Source: Amia ocellicauda
Taxonomy: Eukaryota; Chordata; Actinopteri; Amiiformes; Amiidae
Direction of reading: 5' to 3'
DNA length: 64,000 nt
Assembly (NCBI RefSeq): GCF_036373705.1
Contig: NC_089867.1
Location: forward strand, 20,083,823-20,147,822
A program made the translations under genes and the position numbers. The notes under the pieces were generated by a model. The model was given only the letters and a program-made list of their open reading frames with translations. It had not been told where the DNA came from and did no database searches. Positions 1-12,800 of this stretch are shown in pieces (the stretch's first letter is position 1; the number at the start of each line of letters is the position of its first letter).

Positions 1-1113
1 AAGAGCAGAGTGGCTACCGGATGGTTCGCGATGGAGAACGAGTTTTACAAAAGAAACCCCCTGGTTAATAATAAGAGCATCACTTCTCCGCCGGGGGTGA
101 CGGTCGCAGTTCACCAGGTATCCGTTTCTAACGGGACACCGGCAGGCTGGGATGCAGAAAGCATCAATTGCAGCGCCAATTCAGACCTAAAGAAGATGGA
201 CTGGTTCAGACACTTGGACCCGAGGTTTCATCAATTCGTGCTCCACCGGCACTGTAGATATTTCCCCATGCTTATAAACCACCCCGAGAAGTGCCGCAGT
301 GGAGATGTGCATCTGCTGATGGTGGTGAAATCTGTGATTGAACAGCACGACAGGAGGGAGGCGGTACGGAAGACATGGGGCAGAGAGCAGGTCATCTGGG
401 GCAAGAAAATCAAGACTTTGTTTCTGTTGGGAAGCCCTTCTATGGAGAAGGACACCAAGAACCTCCAGAAACTCATCCAGTTTGAGGACCGGCTCTACGG
501 AGACATCCTCCAGTGGGATTTCATGGACACCTTTTTCAACCTCACTCTCAAAGAGGTGAATTTCCTGAAATGGTTTAATATCTACTGTCCCCAGGTGCGG
601 TTTATCTTTAAAGGGGACGACGACGTCTTTGTGAACACCGAGAACCTGCTGGAGCTGATTGACTTTAAGACAGAGGATCGAAAGGTGCTCAATTTATTTG
701 TCGGGGACACCATTTCCAAAGCGATCCCCATTCGCAACCGCCAGAGTAAGTATTTCATTCCCAAGGAACTATACGACAAACCTTACCCCCCCTATGTTGG
801 GGGTGGGGGCTTTTTGATGTCTTCTGAGTTGGCCCGGAGACTGTTTATTGTGTCTAATGACATGGAGCTTTACCCCATCGATGATGTGTTTTTGGGCATG
901 TGCCTGCAAAGGTTACACGTTGCCCCAGAGCACCATCCTGGGTTCAAGACCTTTGGGATCATGAAGCGAAAAGTCAGTCCCATGAACAGCGACCCTTGTT
1001 TCTATAAAAACCTTCTAGTGATCCATAAACTGAGCCCACATGAGCTCCTTAAAATGTGGGATATAGTCCACAATAAAAACTTAGTATGTGCAAAAAGGAT
1101 GGTACTGCTCTGA
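1..1113 (+). CDS. b3gnt7: Beta-1,3-N-acetylglucosaminyltransferase, B3GNT7-like (terminal exon, N-terminus outside window)
   Basis: The frame is open from the first base to a TGA at 1111-1113, about 370 codons. It reads as a Golgi type II glycosyltransferase of family GT31, which adds GlcNAc in beta-1,3 linkage to galactose. Family features visible in order are HCRYFPMLINHPEKC, VVKSVIEQHDRREAVRKTWG, GDILQWDFMDTFFNLTLKE, the metal-binding aspartates in FKGDDDVFVN, YVGGGGFLMS and ELYPIDDVFLGMCL. N-glycosylation sequons include NCS and NLT. B3GNT7 is the best match I recall, through HCRYFPML, the PIDDVFLGMCL block and the C-terminal VHKLSPHELLKMWD. The signal anchor is absent and presumably lies in an upstream exon, because no good ATG with a membrane segment is in the window. 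A GTG at 10 is not a credible start. B3GNT2 or another paralogue is possible. Confidence 0.86.
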   Translation, partial: KSRVATGWFAMENEFYKRNPLVNNKSITSPPGVTVAVHQVSVSNGTPAGWDAESINCSANSDLKKMDWFRHLDPRFHQFVLHRHCRYFPMLINHPEKCRSGDVHLLMVVKSVIEQHDRREAVRKTWGREQVIWGKKIKTLFLLGSPSMEKDTKNLQKLIQFEDRLYGDILQWDFMDTFFNLTLKEVNFLKWFNIYCPQVRFIFKGDDDVFVNTENLLELIDFKTEDRKVLNLFVGDTISKAIPIRNRQSKYFIPKELYDKPYPPYVGGGGFLMSSELARRLFIVSNDMELYPIDDVFLGMCLQRLHVAPEHHPGFKTFGIMKRKVSPMNSDPCFYKNLLVIHKLSPHELLKMWDIVHNKNLVCAKRMVLL

Positions 1114-4100
1114 ATGGAAAATTAAGTTATTATTCAATGGATGTGGGTAGCATTTTGTTATTTTTTATGTATGTGGTGGACAAGTTACTGGTTGTAGCCT
1201 ACTCATCGTTTCAGTTTTTTAAATTTGAAAGCTAGAGGGATATCTGTTGAACCTACCAATGCTTGATCATTCTAATATATTTGTCAAAAATAAATCTGCA
1301 TTTATTTAGCTGTTTTAAGCTACTATGACCAGTTTTATATAATACACCACAGGAATGATTTGTCCATACCTGTATCACCATTTAGGTTATTGCCATGTAA
1401 CGATACAGCCTTGAATCATTTACTGGAAGTAGCCCACATATGAAATAATGAAAACGTGTCTTTCTAAAGCACAGATAGTGCCTGTTCCTGAAGTAATAGT
1501 TTTCAATGCAGAAAATACCCCAAAGTGTGGAAAAATATATATTTATATGTATGTATGAGAAATACATAGACCTATTTGTGCAGACTATATTTTCCATCTC
1601 GATCCATCTTTTATATTTTCAAGAAAACGGTTCGGAAAAGCTCATCCAAGGTGTGTTACAGTGCAGGGGTTTACAATAAATGAAAATGAGAACTGCAATA
1701 TTATAAATACCTTAAAATGCATCACATTGAGAACAGGAACTAAATGCTTATTTACAGTAATTGCAGTCAGGTTTTTCAGTTCCCATTTTAACAAGTTCAC
1801 TGATCCATCACCATCAGCATTATAACAACCTAAGATTGTACCTAACTAGGGTTGTTAATGATCTATCGTCCTTAATAACTGAGGTGATACCATATTCAAT
1901 TGATTAAGCTATAAATACAAATTGGAAAATACATTGGAAGTGGAGAACCCATAATCTAAAATAAATTAATTACTGGGACATTTTGGGGTTTAAACAAACA
2001 GAAGACTACCATATATGTTATTGTGAAAGTACTACTCAGATGTTGTAAATTAAAATACCTGGTGATATTTTCAATACTTCACATTTTCTAGCAGGCACTG
2101 TCTCTGTGCTATACCCTTTAATAATGAGTATTATGAGGCAAATACCTGTTGTTCACAATGTAGGCCTGTCTAATATAGTAGACCGACTCTGGGACATAAC
2201 AGTTCCTGTAATGCACTGATAGATGGCTGGAGCCATGCCATTAATCCTACAGCACAGTTTCTACTGCTGTGTGACATTCTTCTGTGGTCTCTTCCTTATT
2301 TACTGTTTCCGTTCATTCCAGACATGTTCTGTGGGAATGAAATCACAACTCTGGAAAGGTTGTAATTAAAACAATAAACAATATGGTATTTGCTTGTGGA
2401 AGGGACCATAAAATACAACATTTAATAGGAAAGGACAATAAAACATCCCAATTCAAAACAATCCCTCAAATGATTTAATGCACAAATGCAGGGCTCACCT
2501 GGCATTAACCAGATTACAAAACTAATTCATAAATCATAATTCATGCTTAAAAATAAGCTTAATTTATTTTCAATATTACCCTTTTAAATGACAAATTAGC
2601 ACTATACATACATATATATGTTTTTATTTGTATATATGTGTTTTTCAAAATATATTTTGGTTTTGCTGCAATACTGAAGGGTTTTACATTTCCAAAAACA
2701 TCAATATTAAAGGACAAAAGAAAAAGACCAAATCTGTATCATTAAGTCTTATCTCTAGCAGCGTTACACTTCTAATTTATTTTTCTTTTGTGGGAAGGGG
2801 AAAAAAATGTGTTTTTATTTCAATCTTCATAATCAAACTAAACCTTGTAATCAGTGTTTTTATATTTATTTTGAATGTTTGAAATACCTAATGCTGCCGC
2901 TATGAAATCTACTTCCGATCACCTGCAGTTGATGTCAATGTTATCCATTTGGTGTGTTGTAATTATAAATAAAAACAATTTATACACCTACATATACATT
3001 TGCAAGCAATGTCTAATGTCGTTGCATTTCTCCTTCACAAAGGCTAAAATAATGCCATAATTTCACAGAGAATTACTAAGGACGGAGAAATTTCCAAATG
3101 TGCTCACTGCTGTTTACACAACTCCTGTCTTCCTTAAGCTCTGAAAAGCTGCCATTCATAAGTCCAACACTTGTGCCCACACCAGGAGAAACTGACATGG
3201 GTGTTTTTCAAGACATGATTAGAAAAAGAAAAAAAAAAAAACGTTTCCAGACATATGGTCAGGAAACAAAATTTAGAAATCAGTGTTTTGTGACATAATA
3301 CAAGTGTTTGTAAGAAGCATGGACTTATTGTGTCAATAATTTATACTTAAGGATATTTTTAATCCTCACCTGAATCTCAGGCACTATATAAATAAAAAAC
3401 AAAGCAGCTCAAAGATAATGTTTAAAAAACAATAATTCCCTTCACTGGTTCGTTTTCAAACATGTGTTTTCATTTTAAGCCTGAGATTGTGGATGATTTG
3501 ATATCTGTTCCCTGCGAATCTGATCAGAAAACAATCTGGAAAAAAATGTAAAAAATAAGACTTTATTTATTCAGTTTTTAGATCAATAAAACAAAACTGT
3601 GTTTACAACAAAATAGTGGGCTGGAGAGGTAATTTGACAATTTGTATTTTTTCAATGACTCAAAATCACACACAATACAGAATGCATTTCAAACAACAAT
3701 CATAAGCTCTTCTGGGAGGTTTCTGCTTCCATGAGCTTAATTGTGTAGCACATTTAAAAGTGCACTGGGTTGCATTTGTTCAAATTAATTCATATACTCT
3801 AGTTGATATTTATTTTCCGTTTCTGGTCTTAACTCTGGCAATAATTTCAAACTGATATGAAAATGACAATCTTATAAGAACATCTGTCTTTCATGGAATT
3901 ATTTTTCATGGAAAGGTAGCAATATTCTTAGCAAGTATAATAAATATAAAAAATACTGAATTATTACTCCACCAGACAGACAATCTATTTTAAGTATATA
4001 CAGATTTCCTAAAATTTGTATGCATCAACTCATGGATGGATTCAACAGTTAAAAATAATGATGAAGAAAATTAAAGTTTTACCATATACAATTCGAGAAA

Positions 4101-6194
4101 TAAGTTTATTTTTCTATTTCAAGAGGGAGAGCACAGTGCACTACTATGGAAAAAGTTACTAATCTTCTCACAGAATATTTTCTAACTGAAGTATTCTTCT
4201 ACCTGAGAGTTGATCTCAGTGCATGTGTTGTATAAGTGCTATGTGTGTATTCACTACAGTTTAGAAACCCATTGCTTCCCTTTGCATCTTATCTTGTTGC
4301 CAAACAAACAAATAAATGTTATTTTAAGGAAATTAAAGCAATGAGCCCATAAATAAAGAAAAAAGAAAAACAAATAAAAAACAATGTAAGAAATAAAAAC
4401 AAACATACACTGCATGTGATATCAGTCAAATCACTGTAAAAAAATCAAATCCATACATATAAAATCTATTTTACAATCTTGACAAACAGATTTAAATAAT
4501 GCTTTCTGCTCTGGCGAAATGCTGCTATTTCAGCAGAAGATACACTGTTGCATAGAGCCACACAGTAATTAGCTGGAGATGCAGTTCAGTGCTATGTTCT
4601 CTTGATGACTTGAATTACAATGCCAGAGTAGGGCGAGGAAAGCTTTGAAGGTCTCTTGTTTTTGCATAAGGAAAATCTCCCTTGATTACGTACTAAAACT
4701 TTGGCTGCTAATGTTAATCAATATGAATACATATATTTATTTATTTATTTATTTTCTTCCTGGTTCCTGGTAGCCATCAATAACAATGACACCTCCCCCC
4801 TTTCTCCCTCTCAAAAGTAACTATTGGGTTCTTGTGAACACCATGATCAGTGTGAGTCACACTGGTATCACCTCTCCTAGGACACTGATAGGGTACATCA
4901 CTACAGCCTGCGTCCTGCAGCCATTTCCTCTGCAGAGGTCTTCTCTGTCTTTCTCTCCTAGACTGGTTTGAGGCTGAAATGTAGGTACATAACACAAGAA
5001 CTGATGGTGTCAGAGGAGACTGTGTTTTCTTGTACAAAATGTAGAAACATATTGGTTGGCCTTGGTCTGGTGATGTGTGTAGAGAAGACAGTAACACCCT
5101 GTCGCCAGCTGTGATGTAAAATATTCACGACACCATCCATACTTTGTTTATGAACACAGGGTCTGAGTGACGGTGCAGAACAGCTCAGTTAAGGTCTATC
5201 TGGAATGAAGAGACCAATGGCTTTCCAAAGATCTGCTGCTTGCTGTGCCCATCATTACAGAATTATGCCAGTCGGTGACTATTTTAAAATAAAATCCCTT
5301 TATCGGTATTGCTCAAAAGTACATATAGTCAGTGAAATCATATTCATTTTCAAGTTTTTTAGTGAAACCGTTAGAACGTGCTCTGTAACTGCATATAAGG
5401 GTGACCCCACATTTACACACCCAAAAACTCCTACAACCTCTGGTAAACATCTAATACTGCACAAAATTGATTTTATTCATTTACTTTCAGTTTGTGGAGA
5501 TGTGTGTACTCTATGTACATTTATGTTAACTTGAATGCAAGTTTAATTAGATAGCTTTAGATATATATATACACACACACAAACATAAATACTGTGATGC
5601 TGTGCTGGTTGGCACAGTGACCCGAACTGCCCTGCACCAGGGGAGGAAAAGTACAGAGGAAAAACCTGATCTGCTGGTTCGTCCGCGACTTGCTCCCCCG
5701 TCGATAAAATAGGGAAGGAATCCACTTCCCAGTGTGATTGAGAGAGAACAGCATTTGAAACTAATCATGGTAACAAACTTGAAACTTGAATTTGACTTGG
5801 ATTATAAATTACAGTATTATTATTTGTGTGTGTGTTTAAGTTTAGTTTAGACTCAACAAGGAACTAAGGTTTGTTTTGGTCTTTGTATGTCTGATTAGTT
5901 TGACCACATGTGTACTGTGTTTAAAAAAAAAAAAAAAAACGTATTTCCCCATAACCCGTGCCTCTGTTTTTTCAACACACCACCTGAGAGCCCAGATGCC
6001 ATGTCCACCCCACACAGTGTCACATACTGGTCAATGGAAATATAGAAAAACCAAAGGGAAGTCAATGAAAGGCAAACATTTATATTTGGCAAAATGCTAA
6101 GTACTCTGTTATCAACAAATTCAATTTGCTTAGGCCATTACACAATTTCCCAGCACTTCAGCTCAAAGTTCACCCTCTGACTAGGCTTTTGAGC
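1114..6194. other. Long non-coding stretch: b3gnt7-like 3' UTR and convergent intergenic DNA
   Basis: This is AT-rich DNA after the glycosyltransferase stop. AATAAA hexamers at 1289-1294 and 1675-1680 are candidate polyadenylation signals for a long 3' UTR. Simple repeats include a TTTA run near 4738-4754 and a short TA/CA tract near 5562-5582. No ORF here has domain features, splice borders or composition that suggest a gene. The two genes converge here, so the 3' end of CEP104 transcripts also lies in or near this stretch. Confidence 0.6.
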
Positions 6195-6200
6195 TTTATT
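6195..6200 (-). promoter_or_regulatory. Candidate polyadenylation signal of CEP104
   Basis: TTTATT on the + strand is AATAAA on the - strand, about 500 bp past the CEP104 stop. Other such hexamers lie further on, so the choice is tentative. Confidence 0.35.
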
Positions 6201-6698
6201 TTGCCATGTGAAAAGGTATAACTGAACCTCACACTTTTCAATCCACACAAAAAGTCTCCATATTCAAACACCATTGCTACTGTAGTGCAAAACACCTAGT
6301 GCTACAAAAAGGGATAAGAGTTAATTATATGGTAGTTAGATATTTATATATCCAGTGATTAGAACACTCTCAAACAGTAACAGATCATATTTAATATTTA
6401 AAAAAGTATAAATATAGAATATCTGCTTAAACTACGAAAATACACAGACACTGGAGAAGCACGGGTGGCACTCAGCAAGGTGACAATGCACACACAAAAC
6501 ACAAACTGGCAAACTGGCTGAGTCTGTAGTAGCTTGAGCGTTTGCAGTTTACTCCACCCATGGATCAGGTGCGATGCATGAGCTTCTTACCCATTCTCAA
6601 AAGTCCATTGTGTCCCTAATGAAACAGCAGCAGCGTTGTGTCAGTTGTCGTAAGAGCCGTTAGTAAGTGAGGTACGTCCCACGGTGTTCAGTGCGGAT

Positions 6699-6835
6699 TC
6701 ACTGCTTGGCTGGTGTGCGATTGTTGGTTTTGTGGGCTCCTGCTCTGGGGGCTGGGATCTTGCTTGTCATAGCTGTGGATCGACCTTTTGCCCCTGTGGA
6801 GGGCTGCTTTGTAATGGCGGGACCACCCATTTTCC
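6699..6835 (-). CDS. cep104: CEP104 coding exon 21 (terminal)
   Basis: Encodes residues 894-938 and ends RTPAKQ-stop. It contains SKIPAPR, the EB1-binding SxIP-type motif of this protein. The tail is short, basic and rich in Ser, Thr and Ala. The acceptor is AACAG at 6836-6840. Confidence 0.93.
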
Positions 6836-9800
6836 CTGTTCAAAAAGAGAGAAGGAGATCTCTTTTCAGATGCCTGTTATAAAAACTTCAGCTACAGCTT
6901 CAAAAGCTGTCTCTCGAATCACACAGGCAACCGTTGCCAACCCTTTGTTACCCCGATGCATCACCTGCAGATCTTCCCATTCACTGAGGTGCTATTAACA
7001 TCTCACTGTTAAATAATAGATATATGTTTCTAATAGAAAATTAGAATTAGAAAAATAAAAAATAATAATAATAATAATGCTATAGGAGTTTTATTTTTTG
7101 CTCCTTTTTGCATCATGGTTTATTTTAGGTTAATGATTTATTTTATTTTATTATATAAGGTTTATTTAGACACTGATATTTTGTTTGATATAAATCTGTG
7201 AAGTGCTTGATTGATTGATATCTAATCATTTAATCATGAGTGCCTGTTCTCATGGCCAGATTGATCCACCTGACAAGCATTTATCCCTTATAAAGACTTG
7301 ACAAATGAAGCAAGGCTGCAGAAATAGCAATCTAGTGAACGAGATCTGTGCTCCCTGATAGAAACCTCCACATTTATACGAGCCTCATGTGTCCTATGTC
7401 CCGCTGTGCTTGTGGAAGCCAAAGTGAATAGTTTACCTTGTATCTGTTGGGTCCTTTGTAGAGCTGCCGTCCTGCGCACGTTCTGTTTGCAGCCCTCCTT
7501 TCTCATTAGGTGAGATTTCCAGGACTGCGGAGAAAGAACAGATCGGGCCACTGTTACGTTATTTTCACCTTCATATTCAGTGAGTGGCTGAGCCTGTGTA
7601 GTTTACTGCTGCCACTTCAACACATGCTTCAACATAGCTACCAAACTCACTCACTGGCAGCCCTTAACTCTTTCCTTTTCAGAGTTTGTCTAAAAGATTA
7701 TCCAATCTACACTGCAGTGTAGTAGACTAGATAGATAGTACATGGAAACTGATATCCAACATAATATGAAACCTTTGATGTAGATCATAAATAAGACTTT
7801 TCTCCAATATCTTCCCTTACCACCGTGTTTTGACACCACAAAATATAAAAAATAAATGTGGATTTGGTTACTATTCTGTCCTTTTTGTCACAAGGATATT
7901 CTTTACTGAAGTTTCTGTCCTGGGAGGCAGGCAACACATTAGACAATAGGTATACTTGTTGTATCATTGAAATGAAACCAACACTAAATATAAACCAAAT
8001 ATTCAACAGTTTCATCTGTAATTTAACCCTAGAAAAAACACAAATTCCATAGCAATGGGACTGAATCGTTAATGTCTAGATCAGGGGTGCCCAACACGTC
8101 GATCACGAGAAAATTTCTGGAAATAGAATAATGTTCTGTCAGACCCCCCCGGCCACCCAGACCGAGATTAAACTGCCGCCAAACCCCCCTGGACAGATGT
8201 TAAATTACAGTCAGCACAAACTGAGTGTGATTGGAATTATACTACAATTCGGTTAATATTTCTTGCAAGCTACAATATGGACAAAATATATTTCTTGTTA
8301 AATATACACTATGTATTTGGAAATCCACAGATGGTTCATTTTCTTTGAGTGTTCATCCATTAATGGTTTTATGGTAGCATAATACATTTGAAATGCATTC
8401 AGTTTTGTACACTTTCACATATACACACACCAATTCTTTTTTGGACCATCTAAAGAGGAAATTATCCAGAACAGGATGTAAATACAGTGAGGGAAAAAAG
8501 TATTTGATCCCCTGCTGATTTTGTACGTTTGCCCACTGACAAAAAATGATCAGTCTATAATTTTAATGGTAGGTGTATTTTAACAGTGGGAGACAGAATA
8601 ACAACAAAAAAATCCAGAAAAACGCATTTCAAAAAAGTTATCAATTGATTTGCATGTTAATGAGGGAAATAAGTATTTGACCCCTTCGACTTAGTACTTG
8701 GTGGCAAAACCCTTGTTGGCAATCACAGAGGTCAGACGTTTCTTGTAGTTGGCCACCAGGTTTGCACACATCTCAGGAGGGATTTTGTCCCACTCCTCTT
8801 TGCAGATCCTCTCCAAGTCATTAAGGTTTCGAGGTTCGACGTTTGGCAACTCGAACCTTCAGCTCCCTCCACAGATTTTCTATGGGATTAAGGTCTGGAG
8901 ACTGGCTAGGCCATTCCAGGACCTTAATGTGCTTCTTCTTGAGCCACTCCTTTGTTGCCTTGGCTGTGTGTTTTGGGTCATTGTCATGCTGGAATACCCA
9001 TCCACGACCCATTGTCAATGCCCTGGCTGAGGGAAGGAGGTTCTCACCCAAGATTTGATGGTACATGGCCCCGTCCATCGTCCCTTTGATGCGGTGCAGT
9101 TGTCCTGTCCCCTTAGCAGAAAAACACCCCCAAAGCATAATGTTTCCACCTCCATGTTTGACGGTGGGGATGGTGTTCTTGGGGTCATTCCTCCTCCTCC
9201 AAGCACGGCAAGTTGAGTTGATGCCAAAGAGCTCGATTTTGGTCTCATCTGACCACAACACTTTCACCCAGTTCTCCTCTGAATCATTCAGATGTTCATT
9301 GGCAAACATCAGATGGGCCTGTACATGTGCTTTCTTGAGCAGGGGGACCTTGTGGGCGCTGCAGGATTTCAGTCCTTCACAGCGTAGTGTGTTACCAATT
9401 GTTTTCTTGGTGACTATGGTCCCAGTTGCCTTGAGATCATTAACAAGATCCTCCCGTGTAGTTCTGGGCTGATTCCTCACCGTTCTCATGATCATTGAAA
9501 CTCCACGAGGTGAGATCTTGCATGGAGCCCCAGACCGAGGGAGACTGACAGTTATTTTGTGTTTCTTCCATTTGCGAATAATCGCACCAACTGTTGTCAC
9601 CTTCTCACCAAGCTGCTTGGCGATGGTCTTGTAGCCCATTCCAGCCTTGTGTAGGTCTACAATCTTGTCCCTGACATCCTTGGACAGCTCTTTGGTCTTG
9701 GCCATGGTGGAGAGTTTGGAATCTGATTGATTGATTGCTTCTGTGGACAGGCGTCTTTTATACAGGTAACGAGCTGAGATTAGGAGCACCCCCTTTAAGA

Positions 9801-12800
9801 GAGTGCTCCTAATCTCAGCTCGTTACCTGTATAAAAGACACCTGGGAGCCAGAAATCTTGCTGATTGATAGGGGATCAAATACTTATTTCACTCATTAAC
9901 ATGCAAATCAATTTATAACTTTTTTGAAATGCGTTTTTCTGGATTTTTTGGTTGTTATTCTGTCTCTCACTGTTAAAATACACCTACCATTAAAATTATA
10001 GACTGATAATTTCTTTGTCAGTGGGCAAACGTACAAAATCAGCAGGGGATCAAATACTTTTTTCCCTCACTGTATGCTTTATATGACCATGACCAAAGCC
10101 TCTCTCATATGTGCTATATCAATGTGATAAACTGTCATCAAAATATCTGACCACAGAACACATTTCCAAAAGATGCACTAAACCTAGTTATCAACTGAAG
10201 AGAAAGAGGAAAAAATAATAATGAAAAAAGCTCTATAATTATTTGACAGTAGCAATAACTATTTCCATCAGGATTGAAAATAAATAAATAAATAAATAAA
10301 CAAACTCACTATAGTACATTATCAGATGTGACATGTCATTCTGGGGGACCAGGATTCTGATAATCCCATAAAACTGTACTAATTTGGTTGAGGGTTCTGA
10401 AGGCCCTGTTTATTCAAAATTCCTGCCACAGCTCAGGTTTGCCTCACTAAATAAATTCTCTGTTAATGTTGCCATCTTTAGGGTCCTTGAAAAGCCAGGT
10501 GTCTGTAGGAGGGCATAAAGGAAGTTCTGTCTGTGAGTGCCAGGGTTACACGCAGACCCCGGACTGCTCTGGAGCATGTTTAAATACACAGGGTAAAAGT
10601 GTCGTGTTTTTTTTTCTCCTCTTACACTACCTCCTTTAAGAAGAGAATTGCATACCATTACTTTCCATGTGCTAATCCTGATTCGGGTCCCTCTATGAGT
10701 TTAATACAGATCTGACAACCCAGCACATAGCTTTAGATTGACCTAAAAGGTAAAAAATTTAAAGCAACTGACTCACTTTTCTTTCTTTCTTTTTTTGTGT
10801 GAATGAAGAACAATTCTATAAAAATTACTTAAAGATATTGTCAGGTTATAAAAGTGGATCTGGACAAGGCACAGTTCACTAGGAACAATCGCAGGTATCC
10901 AAGATGTCAAATGACGAAGTTTGAACTTGTTGGCAAACCCCTTTAAAGCTCAGCCAGAAACAGCACAGAGATTGAGGCCAGGTCAAGCAGAGGGGGAAAC
11001 TACCAGTAATGTAAATGTCTCTAAGGGAAGATCTGGTGGAGAAAGGGTAGCAGAAATACTAGAAGAGAGATAACATTCAGAGTTTCTCCCTGGACGGCTG
11101 CAGGCAGGAGCCATTCTTTATGAGGGCTCAGCACAGCATGGTACTGGCTGAATTCACACAGGATTGATTACACTGCAGTCCAGTAACTAACACGAGGGCA
11201 TGGCCCACTGAGACCTGCAGATTGTGTTCTTTATAATGGTCATGTTTGTTGCCTACAGAAAACTGTCTCCTTAGGCTGAAAACACTACAAGAAAACCCCA
11301 GAAACGCAGCATTTGGCAGTAAACAAAGGAAGCAAATCATAGTGGAAACATAGTAGAAGGGTGTTTGCCCAGAGCTGATTTAAAAAATAAATATATATAA
11401 AAAACAGCTCTGGGCAAACATCCTTCCCCATTCTATATATATAATGGCTATTTGCTTTTGTTCCCTCAACAGTTGGTCTACACAGCAGTGTAGAGCAGTG
11501 GTCAAGGCTCTGGACTTTTCATGGGTTCAATCCCAGGTGAGGGACACTGCTTGTCACTAGTTGTCACTGTGATTAACTTTCTAGATGTCAGCATGGAACA
11601 GGGTTGTGTCCCCGAGTCTGTCTGTCTGTCTCACATCACTGGCAGCTGCTACAGAAACCCTGATGCAATGGAGGCACTTGCAGCTGGCGTCTCTCCAGCA
11701 TCCAGGAGAGATGTTAGTGAGATGCCAGTCACTTTGCTCATTTGCATAGTTAAAAATAAATTATTCAGGCACAGGAGAGAATTAGAATATAACCCAAAAC
11801 AATCTTGATAACTTGAAAGGAAAACCCTGGCTGAAGCATGTAACAACTGTAGATGACATTGTTGATAGCTATTTCAAAGAATCATATAGTGTAAGGAAAA
11901 AATATCCTATCTTGAAGACTTTGGAAGCCCAGTGTGTTTATGTAAATATCATAAAGAACATAAAAAGCTCCTTTCTTCTCTTGGGGTTAGCTTTAGACAC
12001 GGAGCCTGAGAGGGAAGGGATGATAATATCAGTGACAGTTTTGTATTTTCTAGAAATCAAATTGTTCAGGTTTCTAAAGGTGCAATATAGTCTTACCTCA
12101 TCTCCAGGTGCAAAATTTTCATGGCACAAGGGACAGTGGTTAGACTTTTTTTCAGACTTGGAAGCTAAAAAGAAAAAAAATAATAAAAGAAAATGAAATA
12201 TAACAAAACTAAAAAATAATTCCATTAGCAAAAGTGGAAGGCAAATCCTGTTGCATAATATAGATAGGTCAGGTACTGTAATGGAAACCCCTGAAAGTGA
12301 CAATGTTTGGCAAGGGAATTTTAATAAGTTACGATGATGGGAACCAGGCGACCCTGACCTAGCCAAGGTTACTCTGGCCCTGTCACATTCCTGTTCAGTG
12401 AAAATAGGAAGCCAGACGACAATTATTTAAACTGAGCGAACAATACTAGCTCCTCCGCAAGGAACAGATCCCTTTTCTCACGCTAAACCTGCTTGTCTGT
12501 TATCCATTTCACTGGTTCATGGATCCATTATTTAAAACACAGAAAATATGATGGCAAACTTTCCCTCTACTTTAATCTCAGACAGTCATTCTTGTCTTCA
12601 TTAGCCAATTAGCAAAATACATTTTTCTCTGTATTATACAGTACTGTGCAAAAATTTTAGGCAGGTGTGAAAAAATGCTGTAAAGTAAGAATACTTTCAA
12701 AAATAGACATTTTAATAGATTATATTTATCAATTAATTAAATGCAAAGTGAGTGAACAGAGGAAAAATCTAAATCAAATTCATATTTGGTGTGACCACCC

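Larger units (their letters stand above)
8485..10072 (-). mobile_element. Tc1-like DD34E transposon with long IR/DR-type terminal repeats
   Basis: A 1588-bp element flanked by TA at 8483-8484 and 10073-10074. The terminal inverted repeats are about 200 bp each (8485 to about 8686, and about 9871 to 10072) with only scattered mismatches. Each contains an outer and an inner copy of a GGGAAA-AAGTATTTGA-CCCC motif, the two-direct-repeats-per-end layout of many fish Tc1 elements. It lies in the CEP104 intron between coding exons 19 and 20, in the same orientation as that gene. Confidence 0.95.

Noticed and set aside
9065-9472. 135-codon frame on the + strand
   Set aside because: Antisense shadow of the DD34E transposase.
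11813-12366. Two frames on both strands around 12.1 kb
   Set aside because: They overlap CEP104 coding exon 19, which is only 68 bases long; the rest is intron read-through.
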